Positions 1 to 5,986 of a stretch of 6,839 nucleotides of DNA are shown one piece after another. Source of the DNA: Bacillota bacterium (GTDB taxonomy: Bacteria; Bacillota; Clostridia; Lachnospirales; Cellulosilyticaceae); NCBI GenBank assembly GCA_023457875.1, contig JAEXBC010000145.1, positions 1-6,839 of the forward strand, given 5' to 3'. The translations under genes and the position numbers were made by a program. The notes beneath the pieces were generated by a model that worked only from the letters and a program-made list of their open reading frames with translations, was not told where the DNA came from and made no database searches. Each line of letters starts with the position of its first letter. Within the stretch, counting starts at the first letter, position 1.

Positions 1-2
1 AT

Positions 3-1433
3 GATGAGGTAGGAAGATATATAAGAAAGTACCAGGAGGTACTTTTTTTAGTTGGTCGTAAAAATGGAAAGACGCCTTTGATTGGAGCAATATGCTTAGC
101 TGAATGGTTTTGTGGTGAGATGGGTAAGAAAATTTTATGTGCATCCAATGATTATGATCAGGCAGACCTTATGTTTGATGCAATTAATTCAATGCGTGAG
201 GAAAGTAAAAGCCTAGAAAAATGTACAAGAAAGAATATTAAAGGAATTTACTTTGGCAACCCTAAACAGAAAAAGAAAAAAGGAAAGTATACTTATCAAA
301 ACAAAGGAAGTATTAAAAAATTATCTGCAAAAACTGGGTCTAAGGAAGGTAGAAATATAGGAATAGGAGCTGTAGATGAAGTTTTTGAAATGAAAGACGA
401 TAGTTTAGTCATGCCAATACGTCAGGCATTATCTACACAAGATGAACCTTTATATTTTGAATTAACTACAGAAGGATTTACTAATGATGGTTACCTCGAC
501 AAGAGACTTATTGAAGCTAGACAAACATTAAGAGGTGAATTGTTAAGACCAAGATGGTTAATTTGGATGTATACACAAGATAATGAGCAGGAAGTATGGC
601 AAGATGAAAACAGCTGGGTTAAGAGCAATCCTGGATTAGGTAAGATAAAAAAATGGTCTTTTTTAAGAAGCATGATAGAAGAAGCAAAAACAAGCAGTAG
701 CAAAAAAGCATTTGTGCTCGCTAAAGATTTTAATATAAAGCAAAATAATGCCGCTGCATGGTTACAAGAAGATGAAATAAAAAATAATCATACTTATGAT
801 ATTGAGGATTTAAGAGAAAGTATTGCAATAGGTGGCGTTGACTTATCTGAAACTACAGACTTAACGTGTGCAAGAGTCTTAATTATGAAACCTAATACAA
901 AGTATAAATTTTTTCATGCAAAATACTTCATTCCAGAAAGCAAATTAGAAGAAGTACCAAATGATGAAAAAGAAAAATATATGCGTTGGGCACGTGCTGG
1001 CTTATTACATATTTGTGAAGGTAATGAGGTCAATCACAGTGATGTAGTAGCATGGTATGTACATCTTTATAAGACATATCGCATTAGGTGTTTTAAAGTA
1101 GGGTATGACAAGTGGCAGGCAAAGTCTTTTGCTACTGAAATGAGTGATTATGGATTTGAAATGGTAAAAATTATTCAAGATCCTAACAACTTATCATCAC
1201 CAATGAAGTTACTTGAAGCAGACTTAAAAAGTAATCTTGTAAATTATAATCAAAATGAAATGGATATATGGTGCTTAAGAAATACAGCAGTTAAGACAAA
1301 TGATCGGCAACAAATTATGCCTGTAAAAGTTCAAGGTGAGGTTTTAAAACACATAGATGGAGCTGTAACAATGATTATTTGCTATGCTACACTTACTTTA
1401 TTTAAAAAAGAGTATCAGGATGTTATACGTTAG
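3..1433 (+). CDS. terL: Phage terminase large subunit, 5'-truncated by the window edge
   Basis: This is the ATPase-nuclease motor that cuts concatemeric phage DNA and pumps it through the portal into the prohead. The frame is open from the left edge (first whole codon at 3), so the true start lies upstream. The first start-like codon, TTG at 78, cannot be the start because the terminase-type P-loop GRKNGKT (54-74) lies before it. Walker B is IGAVDE, with Asp-Glu at 375-380. A TTEG coupling motif follows at about 465-476. The C-terminal nuclease domain opens with GVDLSETTDLT (first Asp codon 840-842). Further candidate metal-binding acidic residues are Asp at 1107-1109 (VGYDKW) and Asp at 1356-1358 (HIDGAV). 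The layout matches the Terminase_1 (HK97-like) family. The visible part is 476 codons; roughly 100 N-terminal residues are probably missing, judging from the usual family length. The small subunit gene would be expected further upstream. The stop overlaps the portal ribosome binding site. Confidence 0.96.
   Translation, partial: DEVGRYIRKYQEVLFLVGRKNGKTPLIGAICLAEWFCGEMGKKILCASNDYDQADLMFDAINSMREESKSLEKCTRKNIKGIYFGNPKQKKKKGKYTYQNKGSIKKLSAKTGSKEGRNIGIGAVDEVFEMKDDSLVMPIRQALSTQDEPLYFELTTEGFTNDGYLDKRLIEARQTLRGELLRPRWLIWMYTQDNEQEVWQDENSWVKSNPGLGKIKKWSFLRSMIEEAKTSSSKKAFVLAKDFNIKQNNAAAWLQEDEIKNNHTYDIEDLRESIAIGGVDLSETTDLTCARVLIMKPNTKYKFFHAKYFIPESKLEEVPNDEKEKYMRWARAGLLHICEGNEVNHSDVVAWYVHLYKTYRIRCFKVGYDKWQAKSFATEMSDYGFEMVKIIQDPNNLSSPMKLLEADLKSNLVNYNQNEMDIWCLRNTAVKTNDRQQIMPVKVQGEVLKHIDGAVTMIICYATLTLFKKEYQDVIR
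26..49 (+). repeat. Perfect 8-bp inverted repeat followed by a T-run, inside terL
   Basis: Bases 26-33 (AAAGTACC) and 38-45 (GGTACTTT) are exact reverse complements separated by a 4-base loop (AGGA). T residues continue to 49. The shape resembles a weak intrinsic terminator. However, the stem is A/T-rich and lies in the coding sequence just before the terminase P-loop, whose residues constrain the bases. It is most likely a chance structure with no regulatory role. Confidence 0.4.
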
Positions 1434-1437
1434 GAGG
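1432..1437 (+). promoter_or_regulatory. Ribosome binding site of the portal gene
   Basis: AGGAGG overlaps the terL stop codon (TAG 1431-1433). Two ATG codons follow in tandem at 1440 and 1443. Spacing is 2 bases to the first and 5 to the second, which favours 1443 as the working start. The overlap suggests that the portal is translated in step with the terminase. Confidence 0.75.
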
Positions 1438-1442
1438 CAATG

Positions 1443-2690
1443 ATGGGATTATTTGATTACTTTAGAAAATACAATCAAACAAGGCAGATACTGAAGTATG
1501 CAAAAATGATGAGTGGGTATTCACCGGCGTTCAGCCAATTTGGTGACAACATCTATGCAAGTGATATTGTTCAGAATGCAATTAGGTGTATTGCCAGTGA
1601 AATAGGAAAGCTTAACCCGCAGCATATTAGAACAGATACAGAAACAGGCATACAAAGAGTCATCAATAGCAGTATAAATAAGTTGCTTAAGTATGGGCCT
1701 AATCCTCTTATGACAACGACGGACTTTCTTGAGAAGATTGTATATTTAAGAGAAGTCAATAAAAATGCTTTTATTTATCCTACCTATAGAGAAATACCCA
1801 TGAGTGAAGGATATGTGAGGCGTGAGTATACAGGTTTTTATCCGCTTAATCCTATACAGGTGGATTTTCTTGAAGATGCTGTAGGAACACTATTTGTAAA
1901 GTTATATTTCGCTAAGGGGGATAGTTATACGCTACCTTATGCTGACATTATTCATTGGAGAAAAGATTTTGGTGCAAATGACTTTATGGGGGGAGATGAA
2001 AATGGTAAACCTAATAATCAGGCATTGTTGAAGTTACTTAAAATAAATGACATTACTGTTCAAGGCCTTGAGCAAGGGCTTAAGGCTAGTTTAACCATTA
2101 GGGGGTTGCTTAAAATTAACACCATGATGGATGATGAGAAGCAAAAAAAGGAGCGTGAAGCATTTGAAAGAAAATTGAATGATGTAAAGAGTGGTATTCT
2201 TGCTATAGATTTAAAAAATGATTTTTTACCTATTAACATGAATCCTAAGATGATTGATAAAGAAACTATGGAATTTCTTGATAGAAGAATCTTAAACAAT
2301 TATGGGACTTCACTGGCGATTATTTGCGGTGATTTTACTGAGGAGCAGTATCAGGCGTTTTATGAAAAAACATTAGAGCCCATGATTATTAGTTTGGGAA
2401 GAGCATTTACAAGGGTCTTATTTACTAGCAGAGAACTTGATGTTGGTAATGAGATCATTTTTTATGCGCAGGGATTACTCTTTACTAATATGGCCAATAA
2501 AATAGCAGCGGTAGATGTATTAAGTAGCCGAGGTGTTTTAACAGATAATCAAATTTTAGCTGTCTTTGGCTATCCACCATTTGAGGGCGGAGATGTAAGG
2601 AATAAATCACTTAATTACATCAACCGTGAAATAGCTGATCAATACCAAATGAGCAGCATAAAAGGAAAGGAAGTGAAGAATGTTGAATAA
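1443..2690 (+). CDS. Phage portal protein (HK97 family)
   Basis: The protein should form the dodecameric ring at one capsid vertex. Through this ring DNA enters and leaves, and on it the terminase and then the neck proteins dock. It is 415 residues from ATG 1443 (416 from ATG 1440), usual for the HK97-type portal family (Phage_portal). Recognisable segments, numbered from 1440, are: N-terminal residues SDIVQNAIRCIASEIGKL (41-58); the block around GPNPLMTTTDFLEKIV (86-101), where HK97 portals carry a similar P-N-P motif; YPLNPIQVDF (134-143); DIIHWR (169-174), resembling the family's D-I-x-H pattern; and the C-terminal RGVLTDNQILAVFGYPPFEGGD (cited in pieces: RGVLTDNQ at 364, PPFEGGD at 379). 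No signal peptide or membrane segment is expected or seen. Its 3' end overlaps the protease gene by 11 bases, and position between terminase and protease is the canonical order. Confidence 0.94.
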   Translation: MGLFDYFRKYNQTRQILKYAKMMSGYSPAFSQFGDNIYASDIVQNAIRCIASEIGKLNPQHIRTDTETGIQRVINSSINKLLKYGPNPLMTTTDFLEKIVYLREVNKNAFIYPTYREIPMSEGYVRREYTGFYPLNPIQVDFLEDAVGTLFVKLYFAKGDSYTLPYADIIHWRKDFGANDFMGGDENGKPNNQALLKLLKINDITVQGLEQGLKASLTIRGLLKINTMMDDEKQKKEREAFERKLNDVKSGILAIDLKNDFLPINMNPKMIDKETMEFLDRRILNNYGTSLAIICGDFTEEQYQAFYEKTLEPMIISLGRAFTRVLFTSRELDVGNEIIFYAQGLLFTNMANKIAAVDVLSSRGVLTDNQILAVFGYPPFEGGDVRNKSLNYINREIADQYQMSSIKGKEVKNVE

Positions 2691-3279
2691 GTCAAATTTA
2701 GAGAAAAGGCTTGTGAACTTTAGAACAGTAGACAACGATGAAGGTAAGATGATTATTGAAGGCTATGCAATTACATTTGAGCAACCAGCTACTCATAAGC
2801 GTGGAAAGTACAGTTTTACAGAAACTATCAAGAGGGGAGCGTTAAATCGAACAGAAATGAAAGATGTGCCCCTTAGATATAATCACAATGATAGTTGGTG
2901 CATTATGGCGAGGACTAGAAATAATAGTTTAAAGCTTATAGTAGATGAAGTAGGTCTTAAAATTAAAGCTGAATTAATTGATACCCAGAGTAATAGGGAC
3001 ATCTATAAATCAATTCAAGAAGGATTGATTGATAAGATGTCCTTTGCTTTTACAGTTGCTGAAAGAGGTGATACCTGGGAATATGGAGAATCAGAAACGA
3101 TTAGAACGGTCACTGAGATTGATAAACTTTATGACGTAAGCGTGGTGGATACCCCGTTTTATGATACAACTTCTGTTTATGCAAGGAGTTTTGAGTTGTT
3201 GGATAACAATCTAAAACAGCTGGACAGCTTTGACTTGGCAAAACGTAAGTTACAAATGCAATATCAATACAAACTATGA
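2680..3279 (+). CDS. Prohead maturation protease (HK97 family, peptidase U35/S78)
   Basis: This is the serine protease packaged inside the prohead that removes the delta domain of the capsid protein and then degrades itself. It is 199 residues, usual for the family. The N-terminal part IIEGYAITFEQP (25-36) is the typical opening of the fold. The candidate catalytic His is H69 in LRYNHND (65-71), and the candidate nucleophile is S121 in IDKMSFAF (117-124). The conserved C-terminal strand block DVSVVDTPFYDTTSV is at 152-166. The rest, after about 170, is a charged tail likely dispensable for catalysis. ATG 2680 is preceded by AGGAAG (2668-2673) at 6 bases. It overlaps the portal end by 11 bases, implying coupled translation. 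The major capsid gene follows after 17 bases, as expected for a protease-substrate pair. Residue roles are assigned from family knowledge, not tested. Confidence 0.93.
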   Translation: MLNKSNLEKRLVNFRTVDNDEGKMIIEGYAITFEQPATHKRGKYSFTETIKRGALNRTEMKDVPLRYNHNDSWCIMARTRNNSLKLIVDEVGLKIKAELIDTQSNRDIYKSIQEGLIDKMSFAFTVAERGDTWEYGESETIRTVTEIDKLYDVSVVDTPFYDTTSVYARSFELLDNNLKQLDSFDLAKRKLQMQYQYKL

Positions 3280-3296
3280 GAAAAGGATGAGATGAT

Positions 3297-4535
3297 ATGA
3301 AATTAAAAGAAAAATTAGATGAAGCATTAGAAAAAAGAAATTCATTAATGGCAAGCATTACAAATGCAGAGACAAGAGAAGCCCTTGACAAAATTGAATT
3401 AGAGCTTAGAAAGTGTGACATTGAGATTCAAGGAATTAAAGATGCTATTGAAGAAGAGCAAAGAGCCGAGCAAGATACTGATGCAGCAAAGAGAAGCGCG
3501 GGAGCAAGTGCACCACAAGGTGGACTCAATCCAATGGGAACTTATGGGGGATTAGGCAATATCCAAACTAGAAATTCAGAAGATGAAAAAGAAATTTCTT
3601 ATAGAAAAGCATTCATGGATTATGCACTAAGGGGTACAGAGATTCCAGCAGAATTTAGGGATGGTGGCACAACAATTACCACTGAACTTGGCGTACTAAT
3701 TCCAAAAACAGTGCTTAATCAAATTATTGAAAAGTTAAAAAGCTATGGTGACATCTATAGTAGGGTATCTCAAACTAACATTAAAGGAGGCATTGAACTT
3801 GCGATTTCAGATACTAAGCCAGTAGCGACATGGACAAGTGAAAAGAGTGTTTCTGATAAACAAGAGAAGACCATTTCAGGAACGGTATCATTCTCTTATC
3901 ACAAGCTTCAATGTAGGGTGGCTGTTTCACTTGAAGCAGATACAACTTCATTATCTATTTTTGAATCTACATTAACAGACAATGTCTATGAAGCTATGAT
4001 TATTGCATTAGAAGAAGCGATTATTAATGGAACTGGTGTAAAGCAGCCTTTAGGTATTACAAAAGATGCCCGTATAAAAGCTACACAAAAAGTCGAAGTG
4101 GCAGCTGAACAATTAAAATCTTGGGAAGCGTGGTCAAAAGTATTTGCTAAAGTTCCAAAGAAAAAACGTCAAGGAGCTATAATTATTCTCAATACTGAGA
4201 CATGGGAAGGTGACATCTTAGGTATGACAGATGCCAATGGACAACCTATAGCACGTGTTAATGTAGGACTTAATGGAGAAGATAAACCTATCTTTAAAGG
4301 TAAGCCAGTTGTTGATGTAGAAGATTACCTTCCCTCATTTGAAGCAGCTGTGGCTGGAGAGGTATTTGGTATTATTATTAACCCTAAAGATTACTTACTT
4401 AATTCAAATATGCAAATGAGTATTAAGCGTTACTTTGATGAGGCTACTGATGAATGGATCACTAAGGCTACTCTTATTGCAGATGGCAAATTAGCTGATG
4501 TACAAGGTGCCATTCTATTAACAAAAAAAGCGTAG
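3297..4535 (+). CDS. Major capsid protein, HK97 fold, with N-terminal delta domain
   Basis: This is the shell-forming protein of the icosahedral head, 412 residues. Residues 1-59 are highly charged and predicted helical or coiled coil (EKLDEALEKRN, then ELELRKCDIEIQGIKDAIEEE). They match the scaffold-like delta domain of HK97 gp5. A Gly/Ala/Pro/Ser-rich linker follows (about 66-92), and then the folded part starts near ISYRKAFMDYALRG (100-113). Family-typical features include the GTTITTELGVLIPKTV segment (124-139) before the axial and peripheral domains, and the INGTGVKQPLGI motif (243-254). The upstream protease probably cuts within the linker, leaving about 320 residues; the exact site is an inference. 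ATG 3297 has an AAGGATG-type ribosome binding site (3283-3289). The C-terminal end is KRYFDEATDEWITKA to LLTKKA. A TAG stop is followed by the longest gap of the window. Confidence 0.96.
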   Translation: MKLKEKLDEALEKRNSLMASITNAETREALDKIELELRKCDIEIQGIKDAIEEEQRAEQDTDAAKRSAGASAPQGGLNPMGTYGGLGNIQTRNSEDEKEISYRKAFMDYALRGTEIPAEFRDGGTTITTELGVLIPKTVLNQIIEKLKSYGDIYSRVSQTNIKGGIELAISDTKPVATWTSEKSVSDKQEKTISGTVSFSYHKLQCRVAVSLEADTTSLSIFESTLTDNVYEAMIIALEEAIINGTGVKQPLGITKDARIKATQKVEVAAEQLKSWEAWSKVFAKVPKKKRQGAIIILNTETWEGDILGMTDANGQPIARVNVGLNGEDKPIFKGKPVVDVEDYLPSFEAAVAGEVFGIIINPKDYLLNSNMQMSIKRYFDEATDEWITKATLIADGKLADVQGAILLTKKA

Positions 4536-4602
4536 GACAAACTCTCAGGAGGATTAGAAGTATTAAAAGCTAGAAGTTATTGGTTAGGTAGGTGGTGGAA
4601 GA
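4536..4602 (+). other. Gap after the capsid gene with orphan Shine-Dalgarno and short cryptic frame
   Basis: This 67-base gap is the only one over 20 bases here. It has a perfect AGGAGG at 4547-4552 that serves no recognised start codon: the next ATG (4603) is 50 bases away and has its own binding site. Seven bases after the AGGAGG stands GTA (4560-4562), one base from a GTG start. The frame from there stays open for 21 codons to TAA at 4623-4625, overlapping the connector gene by 23 bases. It would encode a short peptide rich in Trp and Lys/Arg (YWLGRWWKNV in the middle). The same frame is in register with the capsid gene across its TAG stop. The bases also hold an imperfect direct repeat TAGAAGT (4555-4561 and 4571-4577). 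I recognise no product. A decayed small gene is the simplest reading. Confidence 0.4.
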
Positions 4603-4857
4603 ATGTCTCTTTTAGAAGATGTTAAATCTAATCTTGGGATAATGATTGACGATGAAGACTTAAATAGATCAATTGAACTAAAGATTCAAGCAGTTAAAGG
4701 ATATTTAAAAAGTGCAGGAGCAAACATTAACGAATCAGATACTCAGCATATTAGCTGCATATCTATAGGTGTTAATGATTTGCTTAATAATAAAGCTGGA
4801 GAGACTAAATTCTCACCGGCTTTTAATTTGTTTGCACTTCAGATTTGCAGGGGGTGA
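4603..4857 (+). CDS. Head-tail connector protein (gp6/gp15-like, small)
   Basis: This protein likely forms the first neck ring below the portal, equivalent to HK97 gp6 or SPP1 gp15. It has 84 residues. The visible pattern is typical for this family in phages of Gram-positive bacteria: MSLLEDVKSNLGI (1-13), DEDLNRSIELKIQAVKGYLKSAG (17-39) forming paired helices, then ISIGVNDLLNN (53-63) and a helix to the end. The C-terminus (FALQICRG) is short and without the longer tail seen in some relatives. ATG 4603 has an AGGTGG-type site (4590-4595) at 7 bases. The stop TGA (4855-4857) lies next to the ribosome binding site for the following gene. Position directly after the capsid gene and before the head-closure protein supports the call. 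Confidence 0.85.
   Translation: MSLLEDVKSNLGIMIDDEDLNRSIELKIQAVKGYLKSAGANINESDTQHISCISIGVNDLLNNKAGETKFSPAFNLFALQICRG
4849..4854 (+). promoter_or_regulatory. Ribosome binding site selecting TTG start of the head-closure gene
   Basis: AGGGGG ends directly before the connector stop codon and lies 8 bases before TTG 4863. In-frame upstream alternatives, TTG 4845 and GTG 4854, either precede or overlap this site and have no comparable motif of their own. It therefore favours 4863 as the start. Confidence 0.65.
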
Positions 4858-4862
4858 TAAAG

Positions 4863-5174
4863 TTGAAGTTTATTACACCCATTTATCTAATTACTGGTGA
4901 GACCAATGTAGATGATGCAGGTGATGCATCTTATAGTGCAATTGAAAGAAAGATATTTGCAGACAAATTATCAGTTGGTCAAAACGAGTTTTATCAAGCC
5001 CATAGAAGTGGTTTAAAGCCAGAAGTCAAATTTAATATACGTACAAACGAGTATGCACAAGAGAGCAAAGTAAAATTTAACAGCATGATTTATACAATAA
5101 TAAGAACCTATGATAAACAAGATGGAATTACAGAGATTACTTGTACTAGGGAGAATAGCAATGTCAGTTCCTAA
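4863..5174 (+). CDS. Head-closure protein (SPP1 gp16-like, head-tail adaptor)
   Basis: The protein would form the ring that closes the DNA exit channel after packaging and joins to the tail. It is 103 residues from TTG 4863, the usual size of the Phage_H_T_join family. The pattern is clear: an opening ITPIYLITGETNVDDAGD, the RKIFADKLSVGQNEFYQAHRSGLKPE segment (cited as KIFADKLSV then EFYQA and GLKPE), and then a beta-rich half with FNIRTNEYAQESKVKFN and YTIIRTYDKQDGITEITCTRE (in part: YTIIRTYDK). The conserved order of F-Y-x-A, G-x-K-P-E and I-x-R-T-Y is what I recognise. The start is TTG, chosen by the AGGGGG site; GTG 4854 is the main alternative and would add three residues. The 3' end overlaps the next gene by 14 bases. 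Confidence 0.87.
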   Translation: MKFITPIYLITGETNVDDAGDASYSAIERKIFADKLSVGQNEFYQAHRSGLKPEVKFNIRTNEYAQESKVKFNSMIYTIIRTYDKQDGITEITCTRENSNVSS

Positions 5175-5604
5175 AAGTGTTATAAAAATTAAAAGAGATG
5201 GTATTGAATATGTGTCAAATATAGATGCAGTGAAATATACACTAAAAGAACTTATACGCGCAGCGTTACGTGATTGTGGCAAATTATTTTGTAATAGGTT
5301 TAGACAGTTATATTATCAGCACTTCAAACGTAAAAAAGGACGTGTTGGCAGATACACACAGTACTGGGTACGAAGCAAAAAGGACGTGCCAGATTTATTA
5401 GTAGGTATTAAGCCTAATGGTTTTTATGGAGGCTTACAGGAGTTTGGAGCAAAAAATACTCCGCGATGTGGGCTTCTGACCGGCACAGTACAAGATAATA
5501 TCGATAACTTTGAAGAAATACAAGCACACTATCTTAGTGCATTAAATGAAGATGCACCATATATTGAATCTGAAAGTGATTATGAAGGAGGGGCAGAAAG
5601 TTGA
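5161..5604 (+). CDS. HK97 gp10-like tail completion / head-tail joining protein
   Basis: The protein belongs to the HK97 gp10-like family, which acts at the head-tail interface during tail completion. It has 147 residues from ATG 5161, which is preceded by AGGGAG (5148-5153) at 7 bases. The frame is open upstream to ATG 5110, but that start lacks a ribosome binding site and would overlap the head-closure gene much more. The family signature is the block GFYGGLQEFGAKNTPRCGLL (87-106), corresponding to the usual Y-x-x-x-x-E-F-G and P-x-P-F-L motifs. The N-terminal half is basic (KRKKGRVGR at 57-65), whereas the last 20 residues are acidic (ESESDYEGGAE). Its stop (5602-5604) overlaps the next TTG start by 4 bases. 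The family call is good; exact structural position is inferred. Confidence 0.82.
   Translation: MSVPKSVIKIKRDGIEYVSNIDAVKYTLKELIRAALRDCGKLFCNRFRQLYYQHFKRKKGRVGRYTQYWVRSKKDVPDLLVGIKPNGFYGGLQEFGAKNTPRCGLLTGTVQDNIDNFEEIQAHYLSALNEDAPYIESESDYEGGAES
5585..5591 (+). promoter_or_regulatory. Ribosome binding site selecting TTG start of the tail terminator gene
   Basis: AAGGAGG lies 9 bases before TTG 5601. The nearby ATG at 5605 is in a different frame and gives no long product, so the strong site supports the TTG start and the 4-base stop-start overlap. Confidence 0.75.
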
Positions 5605-5981
5605 ATGCAATAAAGGATTTTTCAAGAACAAATGAGCTTAAGAAGTCTATTACTAGCATTTTAAAAGAATATGTAAATAGTGTACATTGTCGTCAAGCTC
5701 CTTCTAAAACCCCTTATCCATATGTTACATACTTTTTAAAACATACAAAAAGTGAACATCAATATAGCTATTTTTTTGAGATTCACATATGGACTAAAGA
5801 TGTTAAACAGATAGAGGAATTGGCTGATAAGATTGAAGAATTAGATGGTTGTACATATAAAAATCAATATCATAGTTTTGATTTGGACTTAAACAGCAGA
5901 AATAATGTAGAAGATGAGGAAAAGGAACTACAACATATTGTTTTGCTATTTAATTTAACTTATTTTGATTTGAAAGGGTGA
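5601..5981 (+). CDS. Tail terminator protein (SPP1 gp17-like)
   Basis: The protein should cap the head-proximal end of the tail tube, stop its polymerisation and bind the neck. It is 126 residues, usual for this small family. The identifying pattern is TPYPYVTYFL (37-46), followed by a strand and a helix, FEIHIWTKDVKQIEELADKI (59-78). This recalls the family's P-Y-x-Y and I-x-I-W motifs before a helix containing L-A-D-x-I. A later strand pair ends near HIVLLFNLTYFDLKG. It starts at TTG 5601 with a strong upstream site and overlaps the previous stop by 4 bases. The stop TGA (5979-5981) lies 5 bases before the start of the tail tube gene. Sequence conservation is low in this family, so the position between gp10-like and tail tube genes carries part of the weight. 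Confidence 0.83.
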   Translation: MNAIKDFSRTNELKKSITSILKEYVNSVHCRQAPSKTPYPYVTYFLKHTKSEHQYSYFFEIHIWTKDVKQIEELADKIEELDGCTYKNQYHSFDLDLNSRNNVEDEEKELQHIVLLFNLTYFDLKG

Positions 5982-5986
5982 TGAGC

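Noticed and set aside
491..703. Open frame of 70 codons on the minus strand inside terL
   Set aside because: It is fully antisense to a well-supported terminase gene, has Leu/Ser-rich composition typical of antisense shadows, and no recognisable motif.
1571..1759. Minus-strand open frame of 62 codons inside the portal gene
   Set aside because: It is antisense to conserved portal sequence, with no motif or binding site of note.
2060..2299. Minus-strand open frame of 79 codons inside the portal gene
   Set aside because: It is antisense to portal coding sequence. Its hydrophobic look comes from reversed Lys/Glu-rich codons, not from a membrane protein.
3110..3421. Minus-strand open frame of 103 codons across the protease-capsid junction
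   Set aside because: It overlaps the conserved 3' end of the protease and the capsid delta domain on the opposite strand and shows no family pattern.
4640..4680. TTGAC-like and AT-rich boxes resembling a promoter in the connector gene
   Set aside because: Such matches are expected by chance in A+T-rich coding DNA, and the spacing is not convincing.
5110..5160. Upstream extension of the gp10-like gene to ATG 5110
   Set aside because: There is no ribosome binding site before 5110, it would overlap the head-closure gene by 65 bases, and ATG 5161 has AGGGAG at 7 bases.
5013..5282. Minus-strand open frame of 89 codons across the neck genes
   Set aside because: It is antisense to two supported genes and has no recognisable product.
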